Shown here: in pieces, positions 20,501 to 31,859 of the stretch
Layout of the letters: each line of letters begins with the position of its first letter
How positions within the stretch are numbered: position 1 is the first letter of the stretch
Assembly: GCA_003427395.1 (NCBI GenBank)
Contig: BFEA01000664.1
Span: 567,796 to 628,547 of the forward strand
Direction of reading: 5' to 3'
DNA length: 60,752 nucleotides
Origin: Chara braunii
Lineage: Eukaryota; Streptophyta; Charophyceae; Charales; Characeae
Notes under the pieces: model-generated
The model's database searches: none
What the model was told of the DNA's origin: nothing
The model's input: the letters and a program-made list of their open reading frames with translations, nothing else
Position numbers and translations under genes: made by a program

Positions 20501-21677
20501 ACCAACGAATCTATGTTCCTTCGCTGACCATAAAAAAAAAAAAAAGATGTCAAAGTCTTAATCATTTCTGTAATCTGCAATAGAACTCCTAGACAATAAC
20601 CTTCCTAACCTTGTCTCATATATATACATATATAAGTATATATATAAATCAGGGAAGCGAATGAGCGGTAAACCTCACTCTTACAATTGTGGTGCCCCGT
20701 CTCTGAATATCCCAGATGTTCTCAGAGTTCAGAAAGACAGTCAACTGCCCAACACATGTGCGAATGCAAGAAAACACATACACGCATACAAATGCAAAAC
20801 ACAGAATGCGCTATAAACGTCAACTTTTAACCCATTCATAGCAAGTCCCTCACTCCCCAAAACCTTGAAAACAACACTCCTTCCTACTCATGACTACTAT
20901 TACCCAGCCCTTCACCTTTTCAAAGTCCTTTGAGAGATGATTTAGACAATTCAGGCTAAGATACAGGGGAAGATCTGTCCGTTTTCCTTTTCAGGTTTTG
21001 TCTTAGGTGTGGGTATCAAGCCATGTGGAAGTTGAGTCGAAGTCTTACAGACCTGTAATCTAATGATAACAGAATTGCAATTCCTTACGGTACTTTTTTT
21101 TCGTATTTCTTTCCAAGAGCGATGAAACCTGTAAGCACAACACAGTTCGAAAGAAAACTTAACACCCGTTCACTGGGATCTGGAAGATTGCTACATAACC
21201 TAGAGGTCAACGAGTACCGGTGACCCCTTTGTCTAACTTTTATCCTTATCTAATTGTCAGGCCGCTGCCCTATTGGTTTCGGGAAGTGAACAAAGTTTGT
21301 TCCCAACTCATCCAACACAGTGATCCCACATAAGTCTCATTTTTAAGTTCGTTTACAAAGTCCCATATCTTGGTCCTCTTTCCGTCAATCACAAGCAATA
21401 CCGTCAATTCATTTTAGAGAGGAATCATAAGATAAAGATCAAATCAGAGTTCCAAGAATGATAAGTCTCTTAGGTCCAAGATCTCACTTATCCTCTCCCT
21501 ACTAGAATCAGAAGTAGCTTGTTAGTGATTGATTGATCCAGTTATATGGAAAGGTTGATGGTCATTGGTAGACTGATCAGAATCTACCCCTCCTCCATTG
21601 GAGTCTGTTTATGATAGGGCAGACCTCGAGGACTCTACTCCTCCTATCTACTGTCTTACATTAGATCAGGGTCAGAC
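20500..21677 (-). repeat. Probable diverged copy of the hairpin-array element (minus)
   Basis: This aligns loosely, in the same orientation as 31.9-32.4 kb: GTCAACTTTTAACCC (20818), an AAAACC-rich middle, then GTTGAGTCGAAGTCTTACAG and GATAACAGAATTG (21030-21075). The last pair corresponds to the GTTGAGTCGTGAACCG...GATAACAGAAG box at 32.31-32.36 kb. The TATATATACATATATAAG run at 20620 is simple sequence. There is no protein. Similarity is patchy, so boundaries are uncertain. Confidence 0.45.
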
Positions 21678-21679
21678 GG

Positions 21680-22745
21680 TAATAAGGCGGGCTTCTCGGA
21701 GCCTCGCTACTCTTATCACACTTGTTCTTGTCATTATAGTGATAAGGCAGGCTTCTCGGAGCCTCGCTCCTCTTATCACACTTGTTCTTGTCATTATAGT
21801 GATAAGGCAGGCTTCTCAGAGCCTNNNNNNNNNNNNNNNNNNNNNNNNNNNNNNNNNNNNNNNNNNNNNNNNNNNNNNNNNNNNNNNNNNNNNNNNNNNN
21901 NNNNNNNNNNNNNNNNNNNNNNNNNNNNNNNNNNNNNNNNNNNNNNNNNNNNNNNNNNNNNNNNNNNNNNNNNNNNNNNNNNNNNNNNNNNNNNNNNNNN
22001 NNNNNNNNNNNNNNNNNNNNNNNNNNNNNNNNNNNNNNNNNNNNNNNNNNNNNNNNNNNNNNNNNNNNNNNNNNNNNNNNNNNNNNNNNNNNNNNNNNNN
22101 NNNNNNNNNNNNNNNNNNNNNNNNNNNNNNNNNNNNNNNNNNNNNNNNNNNNNNNNNNNNNNNNNNNNNNNNNNNNNNNNNNNNNNNNNNNNNNNNNNNN
22201 NNNNNNNNNNNNNNNNNNNNNNNNNNNNNNNNNNNNNNNNNNNNNNNNNNNNNNNNNNNNNNNNNNNNNNNNNNNNNNNNNNNNNNNNNNNNNNNNNNNN
22301 NNNNNNNNNNNNNNNNNNNNNNNNNNNNNNNNNNNNNNNNNNNNNNNNNNNNNNNNNNNNNNNNNNNNNNNNNNNNNNNNNNNNNNNNNNNNNNNNNNNN
22401 NNNNNNNNNNNNNNNNNNNNNNNNNNNNNNNNNNNNNNNNNNNNNNNNNNNNNNNNNNNNNNNNNNNNNNNNNNNNNNNNNNNNNNNNNNNNNNNNNNNN
22501 NNNNNNNNNNNNNNNNNNNNNNNNNNNNNNNNNNNNNNNNNNNNNNNNNNNNNNNNNNNNNNNNNNNNNNNNNNNNNNNNNNNNNNNNNNNNNNNNNNNN
22601 NNNNNNNNNNNNNNNNNNNNNNNNNNNNNNNNNNNNNNNNNNNNNNNNNNNNNNNNNNNNNNNNNNNNNNNNNNNNNATCACATTGTTCTTTGTTATTAC
22701 AGTGATAAGGCAGGCTTCTCGGAGCCTTGCGACTCTTATCACACT
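21680..22745 (+). repeat. 60-bp tandem array of double-stem hairpins, gap inside
   Basis: Three units lie before the gap (from about 21680, 21739, 21799) and one to two after it (22678-22745). A unit contains GTGATAAG ... CTTATCAC (8-bp outer stem, 21739-21746 with 21772-21779) and AGGCT-TCTCGG-AGCCT (inner stem, 21749-21753 with 21760-21764). The linker is ACTTGTTCTTGTCATTATA. The Ns make apparent long frames on both strands that are not real. Confidence 0.9.
21825..22677. other. Assembly gap (853 N)
   Basis: An unbroken run of N inside the 60-bp tandem array. The true array length is unknown and the gap size may be an estimate. Confidence 0.99.
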
Positions 22746-22914
22746 TTTTGCAAGTTGTTGCTTTTAACCCCCTTTGAGCCCTGGGTCGTTCGGAAGCCCT
22801 TAAGATCACGCGGGCAGGCCATACGAGACTTGTACCCCATGTCTTAAAATCATCCGCCTGACACTCGGTGTTACATGTTGTGCCTACACACAAGGGTCAT
22901 TTTCCAAGCCTTGC
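22746..22914. other. Spacer between two hairpin arrays
   Basis: About 170 bp without recognised content, joining the 60-bp array to the 47-bp array. Confidence 0.4.
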
Positions 22915-23160
22915 GTCCTTCAGGCCAAAAGCCTGAAATCCAGGACTTACAGGCCCCGTGGCTGTTTCAGGCCGAAAGCCTGAAATCCAGGGCTTACAGG
23001 CCCGTGGCTGTTTCAGGCCGAAAGCCTAAGTTCCAGGGCTTACAGACCCCGTGGCTGTTTCAGGCCGAAAGCCTGAAATCCAGGGCTTACAGACCCCGTG
23101 GCTATTTCAGCCCGAAAGCTTGAAATTCAGGGCTTACAGGCCCCATGGCATTTAAGGGCC
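22915..23160 (+). repeat. 47-bp tandem array with TTTCAGGC-CGAAA-GCCTGAAA hairpins
   Basis: Five units begin near 22919, 22965, 23011, 23058 and 23105. A unit is a hairpin (8-bp stem, CGAAA loop, for example 22965-22985) followed by TCCAGGGCTTACAGGCCCCG and TGGCTG. The second and fourth units keep a perfect stem. The last has GC changes that weaken it (CAGCCCGAAAGCTTG). The plus-strand frame through here simply translates the repeat. Confidence 0.9.
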
Positions 23161-23177
23161 TATAGGCCCTCAGACTT

Positions 23178-23272
23178 TAGTCAGAAGCTACCTGGGAACT
23201 TTCCGGAAGCTTCCTCAGGATTTAGCCAGAAGCTACCTGGAAACTTCCGGAAGTTTCCTCAGGGTCTAGCAC
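23178..23272 (+). repeat. 44-bp duplication with palindrome
   Basis: Two copies of CAGAAGCTACCTGG, then a GGAACTTTCCGGAAGCTTCC-type palindrome, then TCAGG. The second copy contains a perfect 20-bp palindrome, GGAAACTTCCGGAAGTTTCC, at 23239-23258. Confidence 0.8.
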
Positions 23273-24973
23273 ATTTGGGCAGTGGCAAGGGCAGCCTCCT
23301 GGACGGGTGAGCACTATACAGGCAGGCAGGTAGTTTTCCCAGGCACTTCACGTGCAGGCAGTTCGGTGAGTTGTAATCTTCAGGATTCGGGAGCAGCACT
23401 CTCGAGGGAGCGCTGCATTGTAGTAGTAGTAGCGTTAACTTGTAGTCTTCAGCGCTGGGCGCAGTAGGTAGTTGTAGTCTCCAGCGTTGGGCGCCATAGC
23501 TAGGTAGCACTAGAGAGAGAGAGAGAGAGAGAGAGAGTTTGGGCGGAGGCCGGGGGTACTTACCTGCAGCGTCCTTGCTCCAGCTTCGTCTTCGAGGTAC
23601 CTATAGCACAGCGCCACATTCACAGGTTAGTATCTGGTTCGTAACAGTGAGAGAGAGAGAGTTCTTCCTCCTCTTCTCAGTCCACCATCTTTTTCTTTCC
23701 CTCTCCATCTCTGACTTCACTGCATCTGCAGACTATGAGAGACGAGATACAGAGCTTGGTAACATATGATCCAGACTCGACTTTCGGGGGTTCAGACATA
23801 GCAACGAGGGACTATTTGGGATTGGTGACCAAGACTTGGTGTGAACGACATTCCCATCTTCCTCCCTCCTTTCGTCTGATCCTTATCTCTTCGTCTGTGT
23901 ATGTCTGGACCTGGCGCCTTCTTCTTGTGTACAGCGCCAGGATCCTTCACACTTAGTGAGGGATACGATGCATGTGTAGTCTGAGTTCAAACATGGGTTG
24001 GGCTAGATGATAGTATTCTAGCCCTCTGCTTCGCTACTTGATTCCTACGTGAATGAGGTCCGTCCCAGTCAGGTCAGTCTTTGTATCAAGTCTTCCCTGC
24101 GCTCTTCAGCATCTTCATGTATGAATGAGAATGTACATTGCTGGTCGAGATTCTCGTAATTGCATTGTCTATTCAGTCCTTTTCATCACATTGCAGATTC
24201 TTGGTTTATTGCATACATTGCATATCTGTGCATGTAACACTCATCTGGGTCAGTTTAGACTTTTGAGAGTACGTAGGCATAGGTCAAACATAGGGTAAGG
24301 GTTTGTTGAGGTAACCCATTATACAGTATCCAATTGTATTATGCACAAGTCCTTCATTCCATTGTGAACCCCATCCCTTATCAAAGGTGGTGGTCTATTA
24401 AGCAAGGGAAGATTGCACAGAGCCAACCCCCCTTGCCACCACATCCCCAAAAGAAACACTCATATAGCGAAACAGTGACTCGACACTTCTCGTTCTCGCT
24501 ATGTTTACCAACAACAGTTAGTCATACCCAGTCAGACCTATTCCACTCAATTAATGTTTTTTCATTCCTTGTACAGGCATCCATGTTTTTTCCCCTTTCG
24601 TTTGGATTTAGTCCTGGAGAAATTCTGATTCAAATGGTTAGACTGAAATATGCGTATCTTGTTGTTCCTTGCCTCCAGAGTTCCGCTTGAACTTCGGCAG
24701 AGCTCCCGGAATCGCCCTGTTGTTTGGGATATGTCTAAGCAGACCAAATAAAGACTTGGTTTAGGATTTAGTTCTAGCAAGCGGCTGAGCGTATCATTTT
24801 CTCAGTCATTGTTTGAAAGATTGGTGTGTGAGGAGAGTCGGACATAGGAAAGGTGGAGGAGGATGAGGGAGGTAGAAGTCGGCATTCTTGACTACTATCC
24901 TCCCCTCTCCACTGCCTCGCACCATTTCCACCTCTGACCCCCGCCCTAGTACGTAATGTCATATGATAATCAA
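23273..24973. other. Non-coding stretch with (GA)n
   Basis: (AG)13 lies at 23512-23537. GTAGTAGTAG/TTGTAGTCTTCAGCGTTGGGCGC-type words are repeated at 23438-23492. A donor-like CTGCAG/GTAAGTACC is seen on the minus strand at 23558-23572. Plus frames at 23539-23769 and 24334-24690 have no recognisable motif. No gene is called. Confidence 0.35.
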
Positions 24974-24975
24974 TG

Positions 24976-25014
<39 letters not shown>
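24974..25014 (+). repeat. (AAT)n microsatellite
   Basis: AAT trinucleotide run. It gives Ile- or Tyr-only frames on the minus strand that are not genes. Confidence 0.95.
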
Positions 25015-26079
25015 GAAAAATAAAAGAAAGTGATTTTCAATGAGTAATGGTATCTGATTTCTCATAATTTCAAAGGTACAAACCTGGCCAAAATTTCCGT
25101 CGGATTTGACTTTCTCTTGGTCATGGCTATGGCGTACAACGCTCAACAGCCTTTCACCCGGTCCCAGTACCCCTAGCAACTCTGATTGCATATACTCACA
25201 GCGGGTTCGCATCCAACTACGATCTGGCCTGGATATCCCACATATGTACTCGCGTACACACACACTTGCACTCATGCTTGGTGTTCCATATGCTTCGCCA
25301 TGGTCACCGACAACCCACCGTCATGCCCCACACCACTCATTGCCCATGAGCGGATATGGTTGCAATGTTGCTTTCTCAACGGTCCGTAGCCACTTTGTGA
25401 TGACCCCAACTTCTTGTTGCGTGTGCCCAGAAGAGCACCGTCCTTTGGAGGAATCCCTGGGGCGAGGTCCGTTTATTGCACTTCAATCAACTGACGTGCA
25501 GCACTGTCTGAGACCTATTCTGGAAACCGCTGAGGTAAAGACCCCTTTACGGACATTCAGACTTGCCTTCACTTAGGGTATGCATGAGGCTGGCTGGGAT
25601 CATAAACTGTCGGAACAAAAAAAATAAAAAAAATAAAAATAAAAAAAAAAATAATAATAACGTAAGGCAATGGGTGAAAGTGGAAGGACAGATTGCGGAT
25701 GGTGAGATCCCTATTGAAAGTCGGGAAGTCCTATACTGTCCGGAGAGCAGTAAAGCACTGATACTATACCGATCGGAACCTGAACACTGGATCGGGTTGC
25801 CAACGGGAGCCCTTTCCTTGCTGCTGCCGATATGAATATCAGGAGCCTTCCTATTACTGGGCGTTCAGCGCCCAGGCTACTGTCGCGCTGCTACTACCAG
25901 CTTACGAACAGACCATGCAATCGTTGGCTCCAGCAACCCAAGGTGCATGATGATGTCGACCACGCTGCCTACTACCAAGACCAGGTACGCATCTTGCGAC
26001 ATCACCACCCCTTTTCTCTGTCATTCCTCTTCTTTCTCTCTCTCTCTCTCTCTCTTACTCTCTGTGTGCAGGCGTCTCC
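25015..26079 (+). other. Possible exon/intron sequence, product unknown
   Basis: A-rich runs lie at 25617-25660. The stretch 25680-25984 is free of simple repeats and ends in CCAAGACCAG followed by GTACGC, a plausible donor. A matching acceptor follows 86 bp later after a CT-rich tract (26036-26058) ending TGTGTGCAG at 26070. The open frames on either side are not recognisable, and no single frame carries through convincingly. A 156-codon plus frame at 25106 lacks protein-like features. Confidence 0.25.
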
Positions 26080-26083
26080 GCGT

Positions 26084-26406
26084 TTTCACTGTATGTGTCA
26101 ACGTGCACTGTGCATCTGTGTGATTTGGTCTCTCTGTACGTCACAGCGTTTGTATGTGTCACAGTCTGTCTTACCGTGTATATCACAGTCTGTGTCCACC
26201 CTATGTATCCGTGTGATTGTGATTGTGTGGGTCACAATATTTGTGTGGCTGTGACCATGAGAGTTCACAGTATCTGTGTGGCTGTGACTGTGTATCTCAC
26301 AGTATCTGTGCGGCTGTGACTGTGGGCGTCACAGTATCTGTTTGGCCGTCACTGTGTGTCACTCCGTAAGTGTTTGTGTCACAGCATCTGTGTCACTGTG
26401 ACTGTG
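26084..26406 (+). repeat. Approximately 36-bp tandem array, GTCACAG ... CTGTGAC hairpins
   Basis: Units read GTCACAGTATCTGTGTGG, CTGTGACTGTGTAT and variants, clearest at 26250-26400. CACAG and CTGTG flank each TATCTGTG core, so each unit can fold with a 5- to 7-bp stem. Earlier copies (26084-26200) are more diverged. The open frames here are repeat translations. Confidence 0.8.
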
Positions 26407-27846
26407 CAACATGGTGCATTTCTCATACCGTAATGGTGCATACCAGACCCAGAACAGACCTCTCTCACGCGGTGCAAAATAGCACAGCGGAAGACTAAAA
26501 TACCAATACTCATACCAATCAATGTCGTAATGCAAACCAAGCATACATCATCACCCTTGCAGGGTGTGACGGGGCCAGGCGCTCACACAGGAGGAATGCG
26601 CAATCCCCAAACATACATAGTCGAGGAGGAGGGAGATCAGACGAAATGAAAAGATGGGAATGTCGTCAATACCAAGTCGTTGATATAGGCCCAACTAATC
26701 CCTCATCCAACGTCTCAGTCCCAATGCTGAGTCTGAATCCGGATGTCGTCAAATCCAAACGTCACAATTCTCTCTCTCTGCATTTGTTTTTTTGTTTTGT
26801 TTGTCTATTTGTCTGTCTGTCTGTTGTTTGTCTGTCTGTTGTTCGTGTCTCGTTGTCTATTTGTATACAGGTACTCAGACAACGTCAGGACCAAGCAGAA
26901 ATCTACAACTGTACACAGTCCAGGTCCTTGGTTGTGAGTCAATCTGCATGACCGAGGGTAGGAGACCTGAGGTCCGACCGCAACGTCAAACACTTCATAA
27001 AGCGTGGCCCCCAGAAGGTCAACCTTCAGTCCTTGGTATGCTGCCTTGACGTCGGCTTGACGCTGGTACTGTGAATGACAACGTGGACCTGTGGCAGCAT
27101 GCTGGTGCCTTCTCTGTTGAGTGTCGGGCCTTTGCTGATATGGCGTTGTCGTCTGTCTCTACTGTTGACGTGACATTTGCCACGCTATCTACCTGCCGAC
27201 GTGGCGCAGCCGCCTGTCTCTACCGCCGAACGTGGCGTTGGTCATGTCGTTTACATGAGGTGACTGGTCGCGATTAGGAGGGAGGACAGGATCTGTGGAA
27301 GATTTGTTTTTGCCTTTCACCTTCCATGTACTGCTGATTGATTCCTATTGTCTTCACGAAAGAACAGTGTCGTACGGTACTTCTGTGTAATCGGGATTTG
27401 TCAGACTCAAGGCACAATCACATTAAAAGCAAAAAGTGTCATAGTGTCCAGAAAGTAGCATTACACCAATATGTCACTAATGGAGAACCGTAGCTCTGAG
27501 AACCAATGTCACCAAGAGCTTGCCCTTCGCCGCCACTAATATAGCAGTCCAGGTCCTTCGCCCTGCTTTCCCAGCCTACTCCCTTCATAGCTACCATCTT
27601 CCTACTAATTGATAATGCAACTGTTGACGCTAGCGGCCAACGACATATTTGAAGACGTCGACCAATGCAGGTCATTGCCACTACCAAGTATGCACCCTCA
27701 AATTATCCTCATCATCATCCTTCTTGCTTTCCCTGTGTCCGTGTGAGGAGTCGGTGAAACTCTGACGATAACAACTTCGTCGTAACTATTCGGCTGTTGT
27801 CTTCTTCTCCCTCTCTGTCAAGGGTCTACCGAACAGTTTTGTTTGA

Positions 27847-27848
<2 letters not shown>
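26407..27848. other. Non-coding stretch, nothing recognised
   Basis: Contains TTTGTCTGTCTGTCTGTTG simple sequence (26800-26850). It also holds a degenerate repeat of about 35-40 bp at 27130-27245 (GACGTGGCG..., CTGTCTCTACCGCCGA). No gene is supported. Confidence 0.35.
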
Positions 27849-27908
<60 letters not shown>

Positions 27909-27973
27909 GTATATATATATGTATACATGTATATAATTATATATATACTGTTTGGCTATATATATATATATCT
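27849..27973. repeat. (AT)n microsatellite
   Basis: AT dinucleotide tract interrupted by GT and AC, with a second AT tract after TTTGGCT. Confidence 0.95.
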
Positions 27974-28575
27974 ACATGTATCTAACTCCTCATTCCTTAT
28001 CTCACATACACACCCATACGCTCACCTTATCGATGGAAGTACCACGTAATCGGCCAAACGATTCACACGTACGCACCCCCGTACACACATACTCATACAT
28101 ACACACAACATAGTGTATATCTCTACTTTCCTGAGTTAGATTCAATCTACTTTGTTTATTTGATCGATCGAAACACCGGGGATCCGTCAAGTTTTTCTTA
28201 GTCGATCGATAGAAGATTGTCGCGTGACAAATTATTTGTCTGCTTTCCCCTCTTCACACACACACACACATATATACATTCTCATATTACACACACACGT
28301 GCCCATGCCCACACAAGCAAAGGTAGTGCATACTTCTAAGTTATAGGGGTAGATACATTAGATTCTGCTCATTTTCTTCGAAGAAGTAGCTTGAGGCGAG
28401 TCGCTTAGTCACACCCCTACACACTCATACATACACATACACACTTACGAGTGGCAATCCGCGGGCGACCTAGGGCGAAGGTGCGACATCGACGGCACAA
28501 GTGGCGGTATACATTTCCATGTTGTAGCGAGAGATTCATCCGATTTTGCTCCTCCTCTCGCGGAAGCACGATGTG
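27974..28575 (+). repeat. Degenerate approximately 150-bp repeat, cluster 1
   Basis: Recurring words are a TGTTGTAG-like word, (G)GTAGAT(A/T)CATT, CATTTTCTTCGAAG, AAGTAGCTTGAGG, CGCTTAG and a (CAC)n/(ACAC)n tract, clearest at 28311-28440 and 28500-28570. The same modules, in the same order, recur at 46760-47195. CA-rich tracts alternate with the less simple part. Confidence 0.5.
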
Positions 28576-29988
28576 GACAGTCGAGAGATTAGAATCTTAT
28601 ATGTTCTTTCTCTCCCTCTTACTCCCTCTCTGACTCACAAGGCACGAAGCATCAAAGTACTAAGCACTGAATATCGTGAACTGCTGATCTGCGAATCACC
28701 ATGCACTGAATTCACTACGAACCCACGATGCGCTAAGCACATAGCACACCGAATTTTCATATAACATCGACTCTCGTACCACAAGGTACCAAAGCATTGA
28801 CCACGACTATAAAACACCAAAGCGGAAGGCCTCAATCAGATAAGTATCCCCTTTTTTTCTGGCCCCCTCTTTCCTCTTCTTCCTCTTCTTCTTCTCCTCC
28901 TTTTTCTTTTTCTTCTTCTTCTCGACATTTCTCCTCCTCCCTCTGTTCATAATCTCACTCGTCTTCTCTTCTTTAGATCATTCTGAACATATGTGGCCTA
29001 AATCGCAGCCAGATTCAGACGGAATAAAGGTGCGTTCTATTCGAGAAAACAATCACTCTCTCTTTTCGCGATCGCTATCTCCTTTCCTTCCTCTTCTCAG
29101 TCCTTTCCTCCTTTCTCTCCCTCCCTCTTCTCCTTCGTCTTCTTCTTCTTCTTCCCCTCCTCCTTCTTTTGTTACTAAACGGACGCTCACTCAACCCCGA
29201 AAGTCGGCCTACGCATATGTGATCACAGTGACTAAATCCAAACTCAACGAAAGTAATGATAAATCTTCACTAACGACCATCTCAATAGTAATAAAAGAAA
29301 ATAATAATAATAATAATAACAAATAATAATAAATCAATAATAACAGTAATAATAATAATAATAATAATAAAGTTAATGATGGTGATATTAACAATGATAA
29401 TAATATTAACAGTAATAAATTTGCAAGAAATATTCATGTAAACGATACACAGAAAACCAAATTGCAAAATCACAGATGTCGAAGCGATCGTGTATAAGTG
29501 AAGAGTATCATGGCATCGAGAAATTCTTTCATATAGAGCAATGTAATGAAGCAATGAGCCAATATTCAAGCACATAGGCCGCATCAACACAGTATCCAAA
29601 GTCGCTTTTTCCTGTCTGGCTATCATCGCCAACCTACTCTACTCGCCCTCCCCATCCTACAGCTGGGTTCTCGCAACAAGCTCACTTCGATTCTCGAAGA
29701 TCAATGTACATGATGTCAACATCTTTAGTCGACCTCTCTTTATGCCCCCGATACGTATCTCGTCACCCCTTTCTTTCTACCTCTTCCTTCTGTCTCACTC
29801 CCCTTCTCATACGCATGCACACATGCACCCATCTGCGTGTATGCATGTGTGATAGCGTTAGTGCACGCACCCGTTTTCTAGTGTTAAATCCACTCGATTT
29901 CGCCCATCCCATCGATGATATTGATGCAACTTCTACCACGTGATTGACCCTTTCACGTTCATATACACATACATACGCGTACACGTTG
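28576..29988. other. Non-coding stretch with CT-rich and (AAT)n tracts
   Basis: Pyrimidine tracts lie at 28850-28930 and 29070-29165, and (AAT)n at 29299-29371. A repeated word AAGCACTGAA/AAGCACATAGCACACCGAA occurs at 28660-28760. No gene is supported; Leu/Ser-rich and Ile-rich frames come from the tracts. Confidence 0.4.
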
Positions 29989-29989
29989 T

Positions 29990-30870
29990 CGAGCGCATCG
30001 ATCCCGCACGGGGACCCTCCCGGCCGTGTCACGCAGGATTTTGCAGGACTTGTCACGGAGAGCGTTTGCCGCTCCGGCCGAGTGCGCCAGCCGTACCTCT
30101 CGCGAGCCCCTACGACAGGACAGGGTCACGCGAAGCACCGCTTACCTCCACCTGCAGGAGCTGTCACCATCCCTTAGGTGGGTGTATCCCCGTCGAGCTA
30201 CTGAACCACTTGGAAAGGCTTTTCATATGCAATTGCAGAGGTGGCCCGGCTGAGGGCGTTTCTCGTTCGCTGTAGCATAAGGGGTACGAGCGGTCGAACG
30301 CCCATTATCGAACCCGCGCGTGAATCGACGTTCTGGGGGGCTGACGTCCCAAACGTGACTCGACGCCGGTCGACTAGGACGCATCACACACACCACGCGT
30401 TACACCACGACACTCGCCCACATACAAAAACAAATGGCACAACAACCCAACCACAAACAACACAATAACAAACTCCTAGTTCCTTCGATATCCGACCCAT
30501 AACCTTTTGTAGCGAGAGTCAGATAGGTATCGCGCGCTGGACATATAAGAGTTGCGCGGGCGCATGGCCTTTTCATATCGATCAGCCATGCGGGCATACA
30601 CAAGCATTCGTGTTGATGGGGTACTACGTAGTACTCGTAACCGCGCGGCCCTTGATAATCTCGAGGGTCGTTTTCAACACTCAAGTGTCGGCTGACAAGC
30701 GCCCTGAGGAGTTACCCTCTCGGCGCTAGACAACCGCCATGCGTGGTTGAAGACCACACCCTCTTCTACACCCTGTGCAGAGGGGTTGAGTCGACAGCTT
30801 CAGGGTTGTCGTGGTAGCCAAAAATCAAGGGGTTTGACTTTGACGGCTGCCACGGACTACAACGTCCAAC
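29990..30870 (+). repeat. R1 family, long copy (plus)
   Basis: This aligns over its whole length with the reverse complement of 40.42-41.39 kb. In order: TACCTCTCGCGAGCCCCTAC, CTTACCTCCACCT, TGTCACCATCCCTTAGGTGG (30159), CGAGCTACTGAACCAC, GCTGAGGGCGTTTCTCGTTC, the CCGGTCGACTAGGACGCATC box (30367), CGCGCGGGCGC-like GC, CACTCAAGTGTCGGCTGAC, the GCGCC...GGCGC hairpin (30699-30726), CCGCCATGCGTGGTTGAAG and GCTGCCACGGACTACAACGT. No long open frame is shared. It is a non-coding mobile or dispersed repeat; its terminal structure could not be fixed. Confidence 0.85.
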
Positions 30871-31129
30871 TATGAACACTCAAAGGAGGAAGCAACCGTA
30901 GATAGAGAAAGAGGCTCACCCCCTTTTCTCTCTCTGCCTAGCCCATATTCCCCCTTGTATAGTCTGGTAGGCCTTGTCAAAATGGAAGGGATAGGCCAAC
31001 ACGAAAGATGTGTGCGGATGATGCCCGAAATCAGATCCATAGGCAACCCGATGTTCGAGACGTTGGAGGCTCGTACGTGGATCCCATAGGCCGACTAGGA
31101 CTGGTACCTCGCTCATGCGTCGTTCCGCG
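30871..31129. other. Spacer between R1 copies
   Basis: No gene is seen. About 260 bp of unassigned sequence. Confidence 0.35.
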
Positions 31130-31470
31130 CTACTGAAACTTGGGTGTACTGGCCATAATGCGTTTTTGCCCTTTTCGCTTGACCCATAACTTTCAGGTGC
31201 GGAAATCGGTAAGTGTTTCGCGCGTGGTTTAGTATAAAGTCGCGCGGACGCAGGACCTAAACATACCGACCAACAATGCAGTCATACGTAAGCAGTCGTG
31301 ATGACGGCGCATTATGTGGTGCACATACCCGAGTGGCCTCATCTGAGTCATGGGGTCGTTCTCGACGCTCAGGCGTCGGCTGAAGTGCGCGCTAAGGGGG
31401 GTAAACCCTTAGCGAGCGCAAAACCGGCCTCAGGGCCTTACCGTCTTCTGCATCCTGAGGTGCCCCAAAG
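31130..31470 (+). repeat. R1 family, second-half fragment (plus)
   Basis: ACCCATAACTTTCAGG...GTATAAAGTCGCGCGGACGC...GATGACGG...GGGGTCGTTCTCGACGCTCAGGCGTCGGCTGA aligns with 30480-30700 and with the reverse complement of 40690-40880. It includes the hairpin GCTAAGGG / CCCTTAGC (31391-31398 with 31406-31413). Confidence 0.75.
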
Positions 31471-31859
31471 GGTGCAGGGTAAGATGGTCCCTGGGGCAGG
31501 AAGGGATTCGGAGCGGTGGTGAGTTGTCTGGCGCATCACCAGCGACGCGCTAATCCTTCCGCCAGGAACTTTATCGTTCAACCAAAATAAATTAAAACAA
31601 GGAAAAAGAGGAAAATACTATTTGACGTTAGCCAAAGAAACATGAACACCCCGCTGAACCGAGTTGCTGAGGGACAGCCCCTCACCCTAGAGGCGCTTCT
31701 GTTTCCCCGGAATAGCGTTGCGCGAGCAAGTAACTCAGCCTCCGCGCGAGGGGTAACCCCTTCTGTGATGAGCCTGGGACCCAAGGCGACCCGGACACGG
31801 GCCTCGAATTCCAAGCTCGGGACTAACGTCCGACCAAGTCAAATCATTGAGTAAAGAAC
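31471..31859. other. Non-coding spacer
   Basis: Short frames exist on both strands (31642-31854; 31814-31578) but they overlap and lack motifs. A hairpin-like GGGACTAACGTCCGA lies near 31822. Confidence 0.35.

Noticed and set aside
21598-22893. Long open frames of 300-410 codons on both strands
   Set aside because: They are open only because they translate the 853-N assembly gap; the real residues are repeat translations.
25106-25576. 156-codon open frame on plus
   Set aside because: No motif, biased composition, A-rich and AAT repeats on both sides, and no support from neighbours.
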